Below are positions 54,629 to 63,068 of a stretch of 64,000 nt of DNA, piece by piece (position 1 is the first letter of the stretch; each line of letters starts with the position of its first letter). The stretch lies in contig JABJAL010000072.1 in the NCBI GenBank assembly GCA_018669005.1, positions 167,877 through 231,876 on the forward strand. The letters run 5' to 3'. The DNA is from Nitrospinaceae bacterium. Lineage in GTDB: Bacteria > UBA8248. The position numbers and the translations under genes were made by a program. The notes under the pieces were generated by a model. The model ran no database searches, was not told the origin of the DNA, and saw only the letters and a list, made by a program, of their open reading frames with translations.

Positions 54629-55369
54629 TTATCCGACAGCGTATTTATTTAGTTGAGTGGATTTTAAGGGCATTTGATCCCAAGTGCGCCCTTCAAGAAC
54701 ACGGCCAGTTTTCTTCCTGTTTTTTCCGCCCCATTGTTTAAAGAAAAATGGGACTTTGGTTTTTCTGCATTGGTCGCGAATATTTAAAACCCACTTAGGG
54801 TCCATCGGCCTTGCGTACGGTCCTGATTCTCCACCTACAATGGCCCAATTGATTTTCCTTAAATTTAATTTCCCGAGAGGCCCCAGTAGTGGTTCTATAG
54901 ACAAAAATTTTATTTTTGCTTTGGTTTTTCTTAGGTGATCAATGCGATATTTATAATCCTTGCTTTCTACACTAACTCCCATCCAGATATGTGGTGCCCA
55001 TTCTATTTCAGGGTCTAATTCCAAAAGCCTTTCAGATCTTTTAGTCAAAATTTGATATTGATGCCAATTCGCCTCGCGCATTACCTTAAACGCGCGTTGG
55101 ATAAATTCAACAGAAATACCCTCCTGAAAGAGATCACTCATCGAATTCACGAAAATGATCTGTGGTTTCTTCCATTTCAGGGGCAGTTCTAGCGCTGATT
55201 CGTGGGGGGTCAGTTCGAATCCGTTGGCATAATTCCGTTGGCCCATCGCTTTGAGGCGAATGGACATTCTTTCTGCGTAGCAATTTTTACACCCCGGACT
55301 TATTTTTGTGCACCCGGTTACCGGATTCCATGTGGACTCCGTCCATTCAATACTTGATTTGCCACCCAT
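54629..55369 (-). CDS. DUF5131/phage Gp37-Gp68 family three-Cys-motif protein
   Basis: 246 residues from ATG 55369, chosen because AAGGAG lies six bases upstream, inside the end of the previous gene. The start SIEWTESTWNPVTGCTKISPG and the cysteine set C-x6-8-C-x2-C (GCTKISPGCKNC) are diagnostic; this resembles a radical-SAM-type cluster. Further motifs are FVNSMSDLFQEG and AIVGGESGPYARPMD. The family occurs in phages and islands, nearly always beside TcmP, as here. The gene is AT-rich against its neighbours. Function is unknown; an RNA- or nucleotide-modifying role in phage or defence has been only speculated. Confidence 0.88.
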   Translation of the reverse strand: MGGKSSIEWTESTWNPVTGCTKISPGCKNCYAERMSIRLKAMGQRNYANGFELTPHESALELPLKWKKPQIIFVNSMSDLFQEGISVEFIQRAFKVMREANWHQYQILTKRSERLLELDPEIEWAPHIWMGVSVESKDYKYRIDHLRKTKAKIKFLSIEPLLGPLGKLNLRKINWAIVGGESGPYARPMDPKWVLNIRDQCRKTKVPFFFKQWGGKNRKKTGRVLEGRTWDQMPLKSTQLNKYAVG

Positions 55370-55370
55370 T

Positions 55371-56534
55371 TTATTCTCCTTCAAAAGGAGGAAAGTTGAC
55401 CATTGTTCTATCGGCGAAAGTTACTTTTCCTAGCACCTTGCGCCTTTTGTCAGCAGAAGGCTTCGCAATTATCTTACCCTTTTGTTCGAGTAAATTTAAA
55501 GCGTCTTTATAGTTGGCGGACATGTATTTTGTTCCGATATTATGTTGCTTGAAAATTTCTATCATGGAAATAGTTTGGCCTGCGAAAAATATTGGAAGCT
55601 TAATCTCAAGTTCATCTAAGGGGCGAAAATAAGGAATAAGATCGAGTTGATGAATATTTCGAGGAAGTAGAGATGGGTTGTACTCGAATGATGGTACTCC
55701 TTGAGGTCTGCTTGTGCTTTCGGTCGCCATTATACTTTTCATAATGTCGTAGCCTTTTATGCTTTTTGTCGCAAAAATAATGTCGTGTGTGTTTCTGGCG
55801 CCGCTTTCATTTTTGAAGGAATAGCGCAAAGCATAATTTGCATTTGTGTCTTCTGTTAGAGCCGCGTAAAGCTCTTGGACTATTAAATCGTTTGCCTCGT
55901 CAGGGGAGAGCTCTTTTAAGATATTTTGGAGTTTAAGAGATCTTTGTGATCCAAATATTGAATCCATGTGTGGGGTGACGAGGGGATTGCTGAGAGCAGG
56001 CCTTATTCGGTTGTAGTTGAAGAAAAAAATACAATCGCAACCCCAATCCTTAAGGAATGAAGCCACTAATCTAAGCGATAAACTTTTGTAGCCAAATGGG
56101 TCAAGAAAAATAAGAGCTGGAATTACATGAATTTTTTCAAAATATTGGACTGTTGATTGATCTACTTCCATGGTGTCTATTATTGGAGCGTTTTTTAATG
56201 ATCCGATACCCGGAAGGCTTTTTATTTTATGCTGGAGAACATTAGTGTTTTCAGGGTTTGCGTCATTGAAATATGTGATCAATAAATTTTGTAAGGCATT
56301 TTTTTTGATAGCTTGTCCTAAAATTTGAAGTGGAGTTGATGGTGTTCCATCTTCGTATTCTCCAGGGCCAGAAAAAAGGTCGATATATGCGATATTTTCT
56401 CTGTTGTTTGTTGCCGTCAGCATTACGTTAGACCAAGCAGAAAAATATTTTGACACAATCCTGGTTTTAACTTTTGAATGCTCAGTTGGTTGGTCAAAAA
56501 AAGGATCGAGTGCCAAGAGATAACTCCCACTCAA
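55371..56534 (-). CDS. tcmP: TcmP, three-Cys-motif partner protein
   Basis: 387 residues starting at TTG 56534. The N-terminus follows the TcmP pattern (LDPFFDQPTEHSKVKT, then YIDLFSGPGEYEDG near residue 51). Two segments resemble a Rossmann methyltransferase: the DLFSGPG loop and FLDPFGYKSLSLR near 150, though a true SAM site is not proven. The C-terminal third looks like a winged helix. It is followed directly by its usual partner (stop codon 55371, partner start 55369). Low GC content, unlike the flanking genes, indicates transfer. Function of the pair is unknown. Confidence 0.85.
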   Translation of the reverse strand: MSGSYLLALDPFFDQPTEHSKVKTRIVSKYFSAWSNVMLTATNNRENIAYIDLFSGPGEYEDGTPSTPLQILGQAIKKNALQNLLITYFNDANPENTNVLQHKIKSLPGIGSLKNAPIIDTMEVDQSTVQYFEKIHVIPALIFLDPFGYKSLSLRLVASFLKDWGCDCIFFFNYNRIRPALSNPLVTPHMDSIFGSQRSLKLQNILKELSPDEANDLIVQELYAALTEDTNANYALRYSFKNESGARNTHDIIFATKSIKGYDIMKSIMATESTSRPQGVPSFEYNPSLLPRNIHQLDLIPYFRPLDELEIKLPIFFAGQTISMIEIFKQHNIGTKYMSANYKDALNLLEQKGKIIAKPSADKRRKVLGKVTFADRTMVNFPPFEGE

Positions 56535-56709
56535 TAATAAGCGAAAAATAGAAAATACAAAGGCGTATTTGTTTTCATCATATCACTTTTGTTTTATTTT
56601 CGTCACCCCCCTCCCATTGACACCCCACACCCCCTCATCCGACACTTGCCGGGCTGGTGTGGAATTTCGGTGAAAACCCGCTTCCGGGCCTTGTGGACGG
56701 GGGCTTTTG
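56535..56709. other. Boundary region between the AT-rich island and mqnE
   Basis: The first 70 bases are AT-rich like the island and should contain the tcmP promoter. From about 56603 the sequence becomes C-rich and then typical of the chromosome. No attachment-site repeat or integrase was found. Confidence 0.4.
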
Positions 56710-57861
56710 ATGAGTCTGACAATGAGCGATAGCTATATGGCCCGGCGGCTTAGGCGCGGGCCGCTGGTGGATATATTTGAAAAGGTCGAGGCGGGCGAGC
56801 GGCTCTCGTTTGAGGAAGGCGTTCGCCTTTATGAGACTCCCGACATTAATGGCGTAGGCTACATGGCAAATCTGACCCGCGAACGATTGCACGGGGACGT
56901 CACCTACTACAACGTCAACAGTCACATCAATTACTCGAACGTTTGCGTTCTCTGGAAGGCGTGCAAGTTCTGCGCGTTCGGCAAAAAAGAGGGCGACAAA
57001 GATGCCTACGCCTACTCGCTTGAAGAAATTTTCAAGATGGCCGAAGGCCTTGGCCAAGGGCGCACCGAGTTCCACATGGTGGGCGGGCTGCACCCGGACC
57101 TTCCCTTCGACTATTACCTGGAAATGATCCACGGCATCAAGGAAATTCACCCGCATCTACATCTAAAATGTTTCACCTCAACCGAGATCCGGTGGCTGGC
57201 AGATCATGTGGCAAAGATGAGCATCCCGGAAACGCTGGATGCGCTGGTTCGCGCGGGCTTAGGCTCGCTCACCGGTGGCGGCGCGGAGATTTTTGCCGAG
57301 CCGACGCGATCTGAGATTTGCAAGGGTAAGCAATCTGCCGATGATTGGCTTGAGGTGCACCGCGTCGCTCACGGGATGGGACTGCGGAGCACCTGCACCA
57401 TGCTCTACGGCCATGTTGAGACCGATGCCGATCGGGTAGACCACATGCTCCGGCTTCGCGATCTTCAGGACGAAACGGGCGGGTTCACTGCGTTTATTCC
57501 GCTGGCCTTTCACCCGGACAATTCGCAGATGGCCCATATCCCCGGGCCGGGCGGAACTCTCGACATTAAAAACTATGCGGTAGCGCGGCTGATGCTCGAC
57601 AACATCGATCATATCAAGGCTTACTGGATCATGGTCGGGGTGGCGGTCGCACAGATAAGCCAGCGTTTTGGCGTGGCCGATCTCGACGGCACCGTGGTGC
57701 AGGAGAAGATCTACCATATGGCTGGCGCACAAACGCCGCAGGAGCTTGGCGTCGCCGACATCCGCCGCATCATCGAAGAGATGGGCCGCCGGCCCGTAGA
57801 GCGCGACACCCTCTACCGTGAGGTGGAGCGCCTGGGAGATACATGGGCGGTCAAGGCCTGA
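56710..57861 (+). CDS. mqnE: Aminofutalosine synthase MqnE-like radical SAM enzyme
   Basis: 383 residues. The family opening (RLSFEEGVRLYE, VGYMANLTRERLHGD) is followed by the radical SAM cysteines C79, C85 and C88 in NVCVLWKACKFCAF. The spacing C-x5-C-x2-C differs from the common C-x3-C-x2-C. Other motifs are HMVGGLHPDLPFDYY near 117, TSTEIRWLA and LTGGGAEIF near 190, and FHPDNSQMAHIPGP. MqnE joins 3-[(1-carboxyvinyl)oxy]benzoate and SAM to give aminofutalosine. The mqnA gene overlaps its end by 19 bases, which supports the assignment over MqnC or CofH. Confidence 0.87.
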   Translation: MSLTMSDSYMARRLRRGPLVDIFEKVEAGERLSFEEGVRLYETPDINGVGYMANLTRERLHGDVTYYNVNSHINYSNVCVLWKACKFCAFGKKEGDKDAYAYSLEEIFKMAEGLGQGRTEFHMVGGLHPDLPFDYYLEMIHGIKEIHPHLHLKCFTSTEIRWLADHVAKMSIPETLDALVRAGLGSLTGGGAEIFAEPTRSEICKGKQSADDWLEVHRVAHGMGLRSTCTMLYGHVETDADRVDHMLRLRDLQDETGGFTAFIPLAFHPDNSQMAHIPGPGGTLDIKNYAVARLMLDNIDHIKAYWIMVGVAVAQISQRFGVADLDGTVVQEKIYHMAGAQTPQELGVADIRRIIEEMGRRPVERDTLYREVERLGDTWAVKA

Positions 57862-58649
57862 AACTCGGAACAGTTCCCTACTTAAATGCAAGACCTCTCA
57901 CCCTGGCGCTTGAGGGCCACGAGAAAGTTGATTTGCGCGCCGAGCCCCCGGCGCAGCTTTTGCCCCTGCTTGAGAGCGGGGAGATCGACGGTGCGCTGAT
58001 TTCGACATTCGCGATGTTCCATCTGCCTGGCGCACGTTTTGTGCCCGGCGCAGGAATCGTCAGTCGGGGCCGGGTTCGAAGCATTCGCCTATTCTGCCGA
58101 AAGCCGCCAGAGGATTTGAAACGTGTTGGCCTCGACAACTGGTCGCTTTCGGCGGCAAACATGACCCGCGTTATTCTTAAGAGAAAATGGAATGCTGCGC
58201 CCGAGTTTTTGCCGGTTGACCCGGAGCACCCGCCGCGTGATGACGAATCCCTCGATGCGTTTTTGCTTATTGGTGATAATGCGCTTCGCGAGGCGCCTGG
58301 TGATTTTAATGTCATTGATCTTGGCGAGGCGTGGGATTCATTCACGGGGCTCCCCTTTGTGTATGCGCTCTGGGTTTTCCGCGCGGGTGCGGGAGGCCCG
58401 GAGGCCGCTCGACTGCTTCAAAAGGCGCTGAGAGAGGGCCTTGCCCGGCGCGAGGAGATCGTCGCCTGCGCCGCTCGCGAGCTTTCCTATATGGACGAGG
58501 CCGCAGCGCGGGATTACCTCACGAACTGTATCCGCTATGATGTAGGTACAAACGAGGAAGCGGGTCTTAGCCGCTATTATGAATACCTCGCCGAGGATGG
58601 CCTCGCGCCCCCCGGTTGGGTGGCGGAGCAGGCCAGGATTGGAGCCTAA
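57843..58649 (+). CDS. mqnA: Chorismate dehydratase MqnA
   Basis: 268 residues of the periplasmic-binding-protein-like MqnA/MqnD fold: LKLGTVPYLNARPLTLAL at the start, ALISTFAMFHLPGARFVPG with IVSRGRVRSIRLF, and DLGEAWDSFTGLPFVYALW near residue 160. It removes water from chorismate in the first step of the futalosine route to menaquinone. It overlaps mqnE by 19 bases. The other pathway genes (mqnB, C, D) are not in the window. Confidence 0.9.
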   Translation: MGGQGLKLGTVPYLNARPLTLALEGHEKVDLRAEPPAQLLPLLESGEIDGALISTFAMFHLPGARFVPGAGIVSRGRVRSIRLFCRKPPEDLKRVGLDNWSLSAANMTRVILKRKWNAAPEFLPVDPEHPPRDDESLDAFLLIGDNALREAPGDFNVIDLGEAWDSFTGLPFVYALWVFRAGAGGPEAARLLQKALREGLARREEIVACAARELSYMDEAAARDYLTNCIRYDVGTNEEAGLSRYYEYLAEDGLAPPGWVAEQARIGA

Positions 58650-58657
58650 GTAGAGCC

Positions 58658-59398
58658 ATGATGCTCAAAGATGATCTGGTCAAACAGGGTGACTGGCTGT
58701 TCCGCTGGCGGAGCTATGTGCCGCTGTTAATGGCCCCGCTCGTTATTTATGAGTTCATTCGCTACACCCCTTTTCTAAATTCGGCGTGGTGGAGCGCTGT
58801 TCTTGAAATCGTCTGCTTTGTGGTGGCTTATTTCGGGCTTGGCATCCGGGCCCACGTCGTTGGCCATGCTCCGGCCGGCACCTCGGGACGAATTACCAAG
58901 AGCCAAAAAGCCAGCGAGCTCAATACGACCGGTATTTACTCGTTCTGCCGTAATCCGCTTTATCTCGGCAATTATTTTATGATGGCAGGGGTGCTTGGTT
59001 TCCTGCACTCGATCGTTACGCTCGTGATATTCACCATGTTCTTCTGGCTTTATTATGAGCGCATCATCCTGCGCGAGGAGGATTTCCTGCACGGTGAGTT
59101 TGGCGAAGACTACGTTAGCTGGGCGGCTCGAACCCCGGCGGTCATCCCGCGCTTATCACACTGGGTGCCCCCCGCGATTTCTTTTTCATGGCGAGCGGTT
59201 CTCCGGCGGGAGTATTCAGGGTTTTTCGCCGTCATCGCCGTGATGACTTCCTTCAAGCTTATCGGCGTCTATGTCACCGAAGGTGGGGCCAGTTTGAGCC
59301 CGGCCTGGCGGGCGCTCTTCCTTGCCGGGCTGATAATTTATCTGGGGCTCAGGCAATTGAAAAAGAAAACGCGCCTGCTGCACGAGGCGGGAAGGTAG
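58658..59398 (+). CDS. Isoprenylcysteine carboxyl methyltransferase/PEMT-like membrane protein
   Basis: 246 residues starting at ATG 58658, eight bases after mqnA. Six or seven hydrophobic helices; the SAM-binding signature of the ICMT/PEMT superfamily is GIYSFCRNPLYLGNYFMM near residue 93, with YYERIILREEDFLHGEFGEDY near 132. It methylates a lipid, quinone-like or cysteine substrate in the membrane. The tight linkage to menaquinone genes makes a quinone-related substrate tempting, but nothing in the sequence proves it. Confidence 0.8.
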   Translation: MMLKDDLVKQGDWLFRWRSYVPLLMAPLVIYEFIRYTPFLNSAWWSAVLEIVCFVVAYFGLGIRAHVVGHAPAGTSGRITKSQKASELNTTGIYSFCRNPLYLGNYFMMAGVLGFLHSIVTLVIFTMFFWLYYERIILREEDFLHGEFGEDYVSWAARTPAVIPRLSHWVPPAISFSWRAVLRREYSGFFAVIAVMTSFKLIGVYVTEGGASLSPAWRALFLAGLIIYLGLRQLKKKTRLLHEAGR

Positions 59399-59462
59399 CT
59401 GCTGGCATAAAGAAATCTCTCTGCACTAAATTGTTTCTCTTTGATTCGAAAAAGGAGCCGCT

Positions 59463-60881
59463 GTGTCAGGCGATATTTGTTATCTGAGCGCATATGAGCT
59501 CTCAGAGAAAATCCACGCAAAACAACTCTCTCCGGTGGAAATAACCGAGGCGCTTTTGCGCCGCATCGAGTCCTTGAACGAAAAATATCTTGCCTTTTTG
59601 ACCGTCGCTGGCGATCAGGCAATCGAGGCCGCGAAAAAAGCCGAGGCCGAAATTGCCCAGGGCCGCAGCCTCGGGCCCCTCCATGGCGTGCCCTACGGCG
59701 CGAAAGACATTATCGACACCGCAGGCGTGCGCACCACAATGGGCTCAAGTTTTCACCGCGAAAACGTGCCCAACGAGGACGCCGAATGTATCTGCCGCCT
59801 GAAAGAGGCTGGCGCGATTATGCTCGGCAAGACACACACCCACGAGTTTGCCGCCGCATCGACCACCATCAATCCCCACTGGGGGACCTGCCGGAACCCA
59901 TGGAACCCAGAGCGAATCGTTGGCGGCTCAAGCGGGGGCTCGGCGGCGGCTGTTGCGGCGGGGATGGTCCCGATGGCGATTGGCACCGACACGGGCGGCT
60001 CGATTCGAACGCCCTCGGCTTTTTGTGGTGACGTGGGCTTTAAACCCACCCACGGGCGGGTAAGCATCCGGGGTATCTGCCCGAATGTTCTGAGCCTCGA
60101 CCATGCCGGGCCGATGACCCGATGTGCGCGCGATGCCGCGATGTTCCTGAACGTGATGGCGGGCCATGATCCGCTGGATTCAAAAACGCGAAACGTTCCC
60201 GTCCCCGACTACACGGCAGGGCTGGACAAGGGCGTGAAGGGAAGCCGTATAATTCTTTGCCCTGATTATTATTCAAATACCGAGGTGGACTCGGAAGTTC
60301 AGGCCGCTTTTGATAACGCTGCCCAGGTTTTTCGCGATCTGGGTGCGAATGTCGAGGAGGTGTCTTTCCCGGGTGCGCACCGCTTCACGGATTTGTTCCC
60401 GAGTGTCGCGGGCCCTGAGTTCGCAGAATTCCACCGCCCGTTTTATGAAAAAAATCCGGATGGCTATGGCCAGGATGTGCGCGAGCGGGTCGAGTGGTCG
60501 CTAGCGATTTCGCTCGATGATTATGTTCGTGCGCTAAGAGAGCGCGTTCTGCTCCGCCGCGAGGCCACAAAATTCCTGCGCGCGGCCGATGTGCTGATAA
60601 CCCCTGCCGTGCCCTGCGCCGCCCCGCCGATAGAAACTTTGATGGCCGAGATCAACGGGCGCGATGTACCCTTTAAAAATCTTCACCGCCCGTTTTTGTC
60701 GAGCCACAACATGACGGGCAACCCCTCGCTGGTTGTTCCGATGGGGTTGAATAAACTCGGCCTTCCCCTGTCGCTGAACATTGCCGCCGCCCCATGGCGG
60801 GAGGCCAATGTGTTAAGAGCCGCCCACGCCTACGAGACAGCCACCCCGGAGATACGGGCCAAACGCCCGCCTGTAAACTAG
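59463..60881 (+). CDS. Amidase signature family enzyme (second copy)
   Basis: 472 residues starting at GTG 59463. Triad segments: Lys in GVPYGAKDIIDT near residue 80, GGSSGGSAAAVAAG near 156 and GTDTGGSIRTPSAF near 176. The same family and length as the amidase at 17614, but clearly a distinct paralogue. The next gene, 30 bases downstream, is the second OsmC-like selenoprotein, so they may be cotranscribed. The substrate is unknown. Confidence 0.85.
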   Translation: MSGDICYLSAYELSEKIHAKQLSPVEITEALLRRIESLNEKYLAFLTVAGDQAIEAAKKAEAEIAQGRSLGPLHGVPYGAKDIIDTAGVRTTMGSSFHRENVPNEDAECICRLKEAGAIMLGKTHTHEFAAASTTINPHWGTCRNPWNPERIVGGSSGGSAAAVAAGMVPMAIGTDTGGSIRTPSAFCGDVGFKPTHGRVSIRGICPNVLSLDHAGPMTRCARDAAMFLNVMAGHDPLDSKTRNVPVPDYTAGLDKGVKGSRIILCPDYYSNTEVDSEVQAAFDNAAQVFRDLGANVEEVSFPGAHRFTDLFPSVAGPEFAEFHRPFYEKNPDGYGQDVRERVEWSLAISLDDYVRALRERVLLRREATKFLRAADVLITPAVPCAAPPIETLMAEINGRDVPFKNLHRPFLSSHNMTGNPSLVVPMGLNKLGLPLSLNIAAAPWREANVLRAAHAYETATPEIRAKRPPVN

Positions 60882-60911
60882 CCCCTAGCGCATATCAGGA
60901 GACAAAGCCCC

Positions 60912-61457
60912 ATGAGTGATGACAAGCCGCTGCTTAGCCGGGATGTTTCGACCAAGCCCGGCGAGCGCCCCATCGACCAGCCCGAGCTTCCCAAACAGGG
61001 TTTTATCGTCAAGCAATTTGCCGACACCGAGGCGCCCCCGGGCGAGCAGCTTAAGATCGGCCGCCACCGCCATTTCGAGGTCATGTGCGATGAGCCCGCC
61101 GGCCTCGGCGGCCACGATGAGCACCCCCAGCCGCTGACCTACATCTGCATGGGGGTTGGCTTCTGACTGCTTACCCAACTCTCGCGGTACGCGAGCATGA
61201 TGAAAATCGAATACACCAGCTCAAAAGTCCGGGTCGAGATGGACTACCTATTGTCCGGCTCCGTCCTCCGGGGCACCGTGAAATCAGAGTGCACCGAAAC
61301 CCGCACATTTTTTGAAGTGGAATCCGATGCGCCCGAGGATCGCGTTCTCGCGCTCATTAAAAACGCCAAGCAGGGCTGTTTTGCCGAGTCCATGATCACC
61401 GCCGCCGTGCCGCTCAAGAGCGAAATCAAGCTCAACGGCAAGGAGATTAGCCTCTAG
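60912..61457 (+). CDS. OsmC-like selenoprotein, copy 2 (UGA read as Sec)
   Basis: Reading UGA 61164-61166 as selenocysteine gives 181 residues closely related to the protein at 23150. Both share PGERPIDxPEL near the start, QPLTYICMGVGF before the UGA, LLTQLxRxA after it and NAKQGCxAExMI near the end. U85 takes the peroxidatic position and C156 is the likely resolving residue. Conservation of the reading frame after the UGA in two diverged paralogues means both halves are under selection together. Start ATG 60912 has AGGAG upstream. The preceding gene is an amidase. Hydroperoxide reduction is inferred from the family. Confidence 0.9.
61181..61195 (+). promoter_or_regulatory. Putative bacterial SECIS hairpin of OsmC-like copy 2
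   Basis: Six perfect pairs CUCGCG/CGCGAG closed by the loop GUA, with 20 bases between the UGA and the loop. Against copy 1 the first two stem pairs differ by compensated changes (U-A to C-G and G-C to U-A), while length, position and the GU start of the loop are kept. Confidence 0.8.
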
Positions 61458-61498
61458 GCCGTAAGGTTTCCCGCACACGGTTCACATCTTCCGAGAAT

Positions 61499-61525
61499 CC
61501 CCCGGCTCTGGTGGCGGGCCGGGGG
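61499..61525. other. GC-rich hairpin after the selenoprotein gene
   Basis: CCCCCGGC (61499-61506) pairs with GCCGGGGG (61518-61525). A competing hairpin uses GGGGG (61521-61525) with CCCCC further on. No T-run follows, so it is not called a terminator, though it may slow or end transcription before the next gene. Confidence 0.4.
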
Positions 61526-61611
61526 CGGAATTTCCCCCGCGTGATCAAATCCCCGAAATCTGTTTAACTGTTCCCGTAACCATTCAGAATTTTTCTTTTC
61601 GGGGGAATGTT

Positions 61612-62994
61612 ATGCCCTGCGCGTTTTATGCCGAACGGCCGTCTCCGTTTCAAGAGCTTGGACCCGGCTGTCAGTTCGGTGGTCATGAGCATGATCTCAT
61701 TAATGTCGATGGTGTGAAATTGTGCCCCTTTCATGCGCCTATTGAAAATAGTGATGGGAATAAAACTAAAAAAGGGTTTTGGGATGCCAGGCAACTTCGG
61801 GAATTTTATGAACGGGTTCATGTCAGGATCGATACCGCAAAAGATAATGATGACACCTGCGACCTGACCGGAGTCGTGTTTCCAGGCGTTGCCGATTTTT
61901 CAGAAAAAGAATTTCCGACGGTCTGTTTTTTCGTGGCGAAGTTCGATGGGATTGCAAATTTCTTTGGGGCGCGATTCAGCGGTGGAGATGTAAACTTCGA
62001 TGGGGCGAGGTTCAGCGGCGGGACTACGAATTTTTATAAAGCAAAATTCAGCGGAGGGGGTGCGAGCTTCGTTGAAGCGAGGTTTGGCGGCAATGTTACA
62101 ACTTTTCTTGAAGCGGGATTCAGTGGCGGGCCTGCGCGGTTCATTCGGGCGGAGTTCATTGGGGGGTCTGTAATTTTCAGTGAAACGCAGTTCACCGGCG
62201 GAGATGCCTATTTCCATGGAGCGCAATTCAGCTGCGGGTATTCAGGATTTGAGAAAGCAAAATTCAGTGGCTTTGCTGATTTTTCCGCGCCGGGAGGAGA
62301 AAATAAGGAAGATTCAGATAAAAGAATTTTCCGAGAAGTGCATTTTGGGGGGGCACGGTTCGAGGGGAAATCCAAGGGAAATAACAATTATGGTGTCACT
62401 TTTGAAAATCGGCGATTTTTACAACAAGCCAGTTTTGAGGATTGTTTTTTTGCCTCGGCTCCCCGGTTTCACGGCTGTGAGCTTCACCCGGACACCGAAT
62501 TTTCCGGTGCAGAATTCCCTGACACTAAATCCGACGGATCTGATCGGGCCTACCGCACTCTCAAACTCGCGATGGAAAGTGTTCGCTCCCGAAACGAAGA
62601 GGCGATGTTTTATGCGCTAGAACAGAAAAGCCTCCGTCATCGAAGCGATACAAGACAATCGGCTAAAATAGTTTCGTATCTATACGAAATTATGTCTGAT
62701 TATGGGCGAGATTTTATATTACCAATATTCTGGTTGCTGTTCGTGAGTTTTGTGTTTTCGCAATTCTATGGAGACTTGGCGGGAGCGGTGGGTACGGAAT
62801 GTTTGCAAAAGATGGGTAACGTGGGCTTCGCTGTCCAGCAAATTTTTAGACCATTTGAAATATGGAAGTTGGCAACTAATGGCGTTTCTTGTGGGTTAGG
62901 GATTAAATTGATCGGTACGGTGCAATCTCTCGCGACGCTCTCTTTATTCGCCCTGTTCCTTCTCGCGTTGCGTCGCCGCTTCAAGATGGACTAA
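61612..62994 (+). CDS. Pentapeptide-type repeat protein with C-terminal membrane helices
   Basis: 460 residues. The N-terminal 50 residues hold C and H pairs (MPCAFYAE, CQFGGHEH, CPFHAP) that could bind a metal. Residues 120-215 are eight consecutive 12-residue repeats of the form A-x-F-x-G-G-x3-F-x2, preceded and followed by decayed copies; this is the Pentapeptide_3-like beta-helix type. After a helical region (about 300-360) come two membrane segments (FILPIFWLLFVSFVFSQFYG and LIGTVQSLATLSLFALFLLA). GGGGGAA stands ahead of ATG 61612. An ion channel or membrane sensor is possible, but function is unknown. Confidence 0.75.
   Translation: MPCAFYAERPSPFQELGPGCQFGGHEHDLINVDGVKLCPFHAPIENSDGNKTKKGFWDARQLREFYERVHVRIDTAKDNDDTCDLTGVVFPGVADFSEKEFPTVCFFVAKFDGIANFFGARFSGGDVNFDGARFSGGTTNFYKAKFSGGGASFVEARFGGNVTTFLEAGFSGGPARFIRAEFIGGSVIFSETQFTGGDAYFHGAQFSCGYSGFEKAKFSGFADFSAPGGENKEDSDKRIFREVHFGGARFEGKSKGNNNYGVTFENRRFLQQASFEDCFFASAPRFHGCELHPDTEFSGAEFPDTKSDGSDRAYRTLKLAMESVRSRNEEAMFYALEQKSLRHRSDTRQSAKIVSYLYEIMSDYGRDFILPIFWLLFVSFVFSQFYGDLAGAVGTECLQKMGNVGFAVQQIFRPFEIWKLATNGVSCGLGIKLIGTVQSLATLSLFALFLLALRRRFKMD
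61969..62256 (+). repeat. Eight coding 36-base repeats
   Basis: Eight in-frame units of 36 bases with no gaps, each encoding one 12-residue repeat. Bases are diverged between copies, so the array is old rather than a recent expansion. Confidence 0.85.
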
Positions 62995-63068
62995 ACCCCT
63001 CTCAACGTCCCGGTAGGGTGGAATGAATGGGATAAAATATGATTATCCCCACCGGGGCGGAGCCGGTT

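Noticed and set aside
54631..56644. Eight-base match ATCCGACA near both ends of the TcmP island as a target-site duplication
   Set aside because: The left copy is inside the end of the DUF5131 gene and eight bases can match by chance; no integrase or inverted ends support insertion here.
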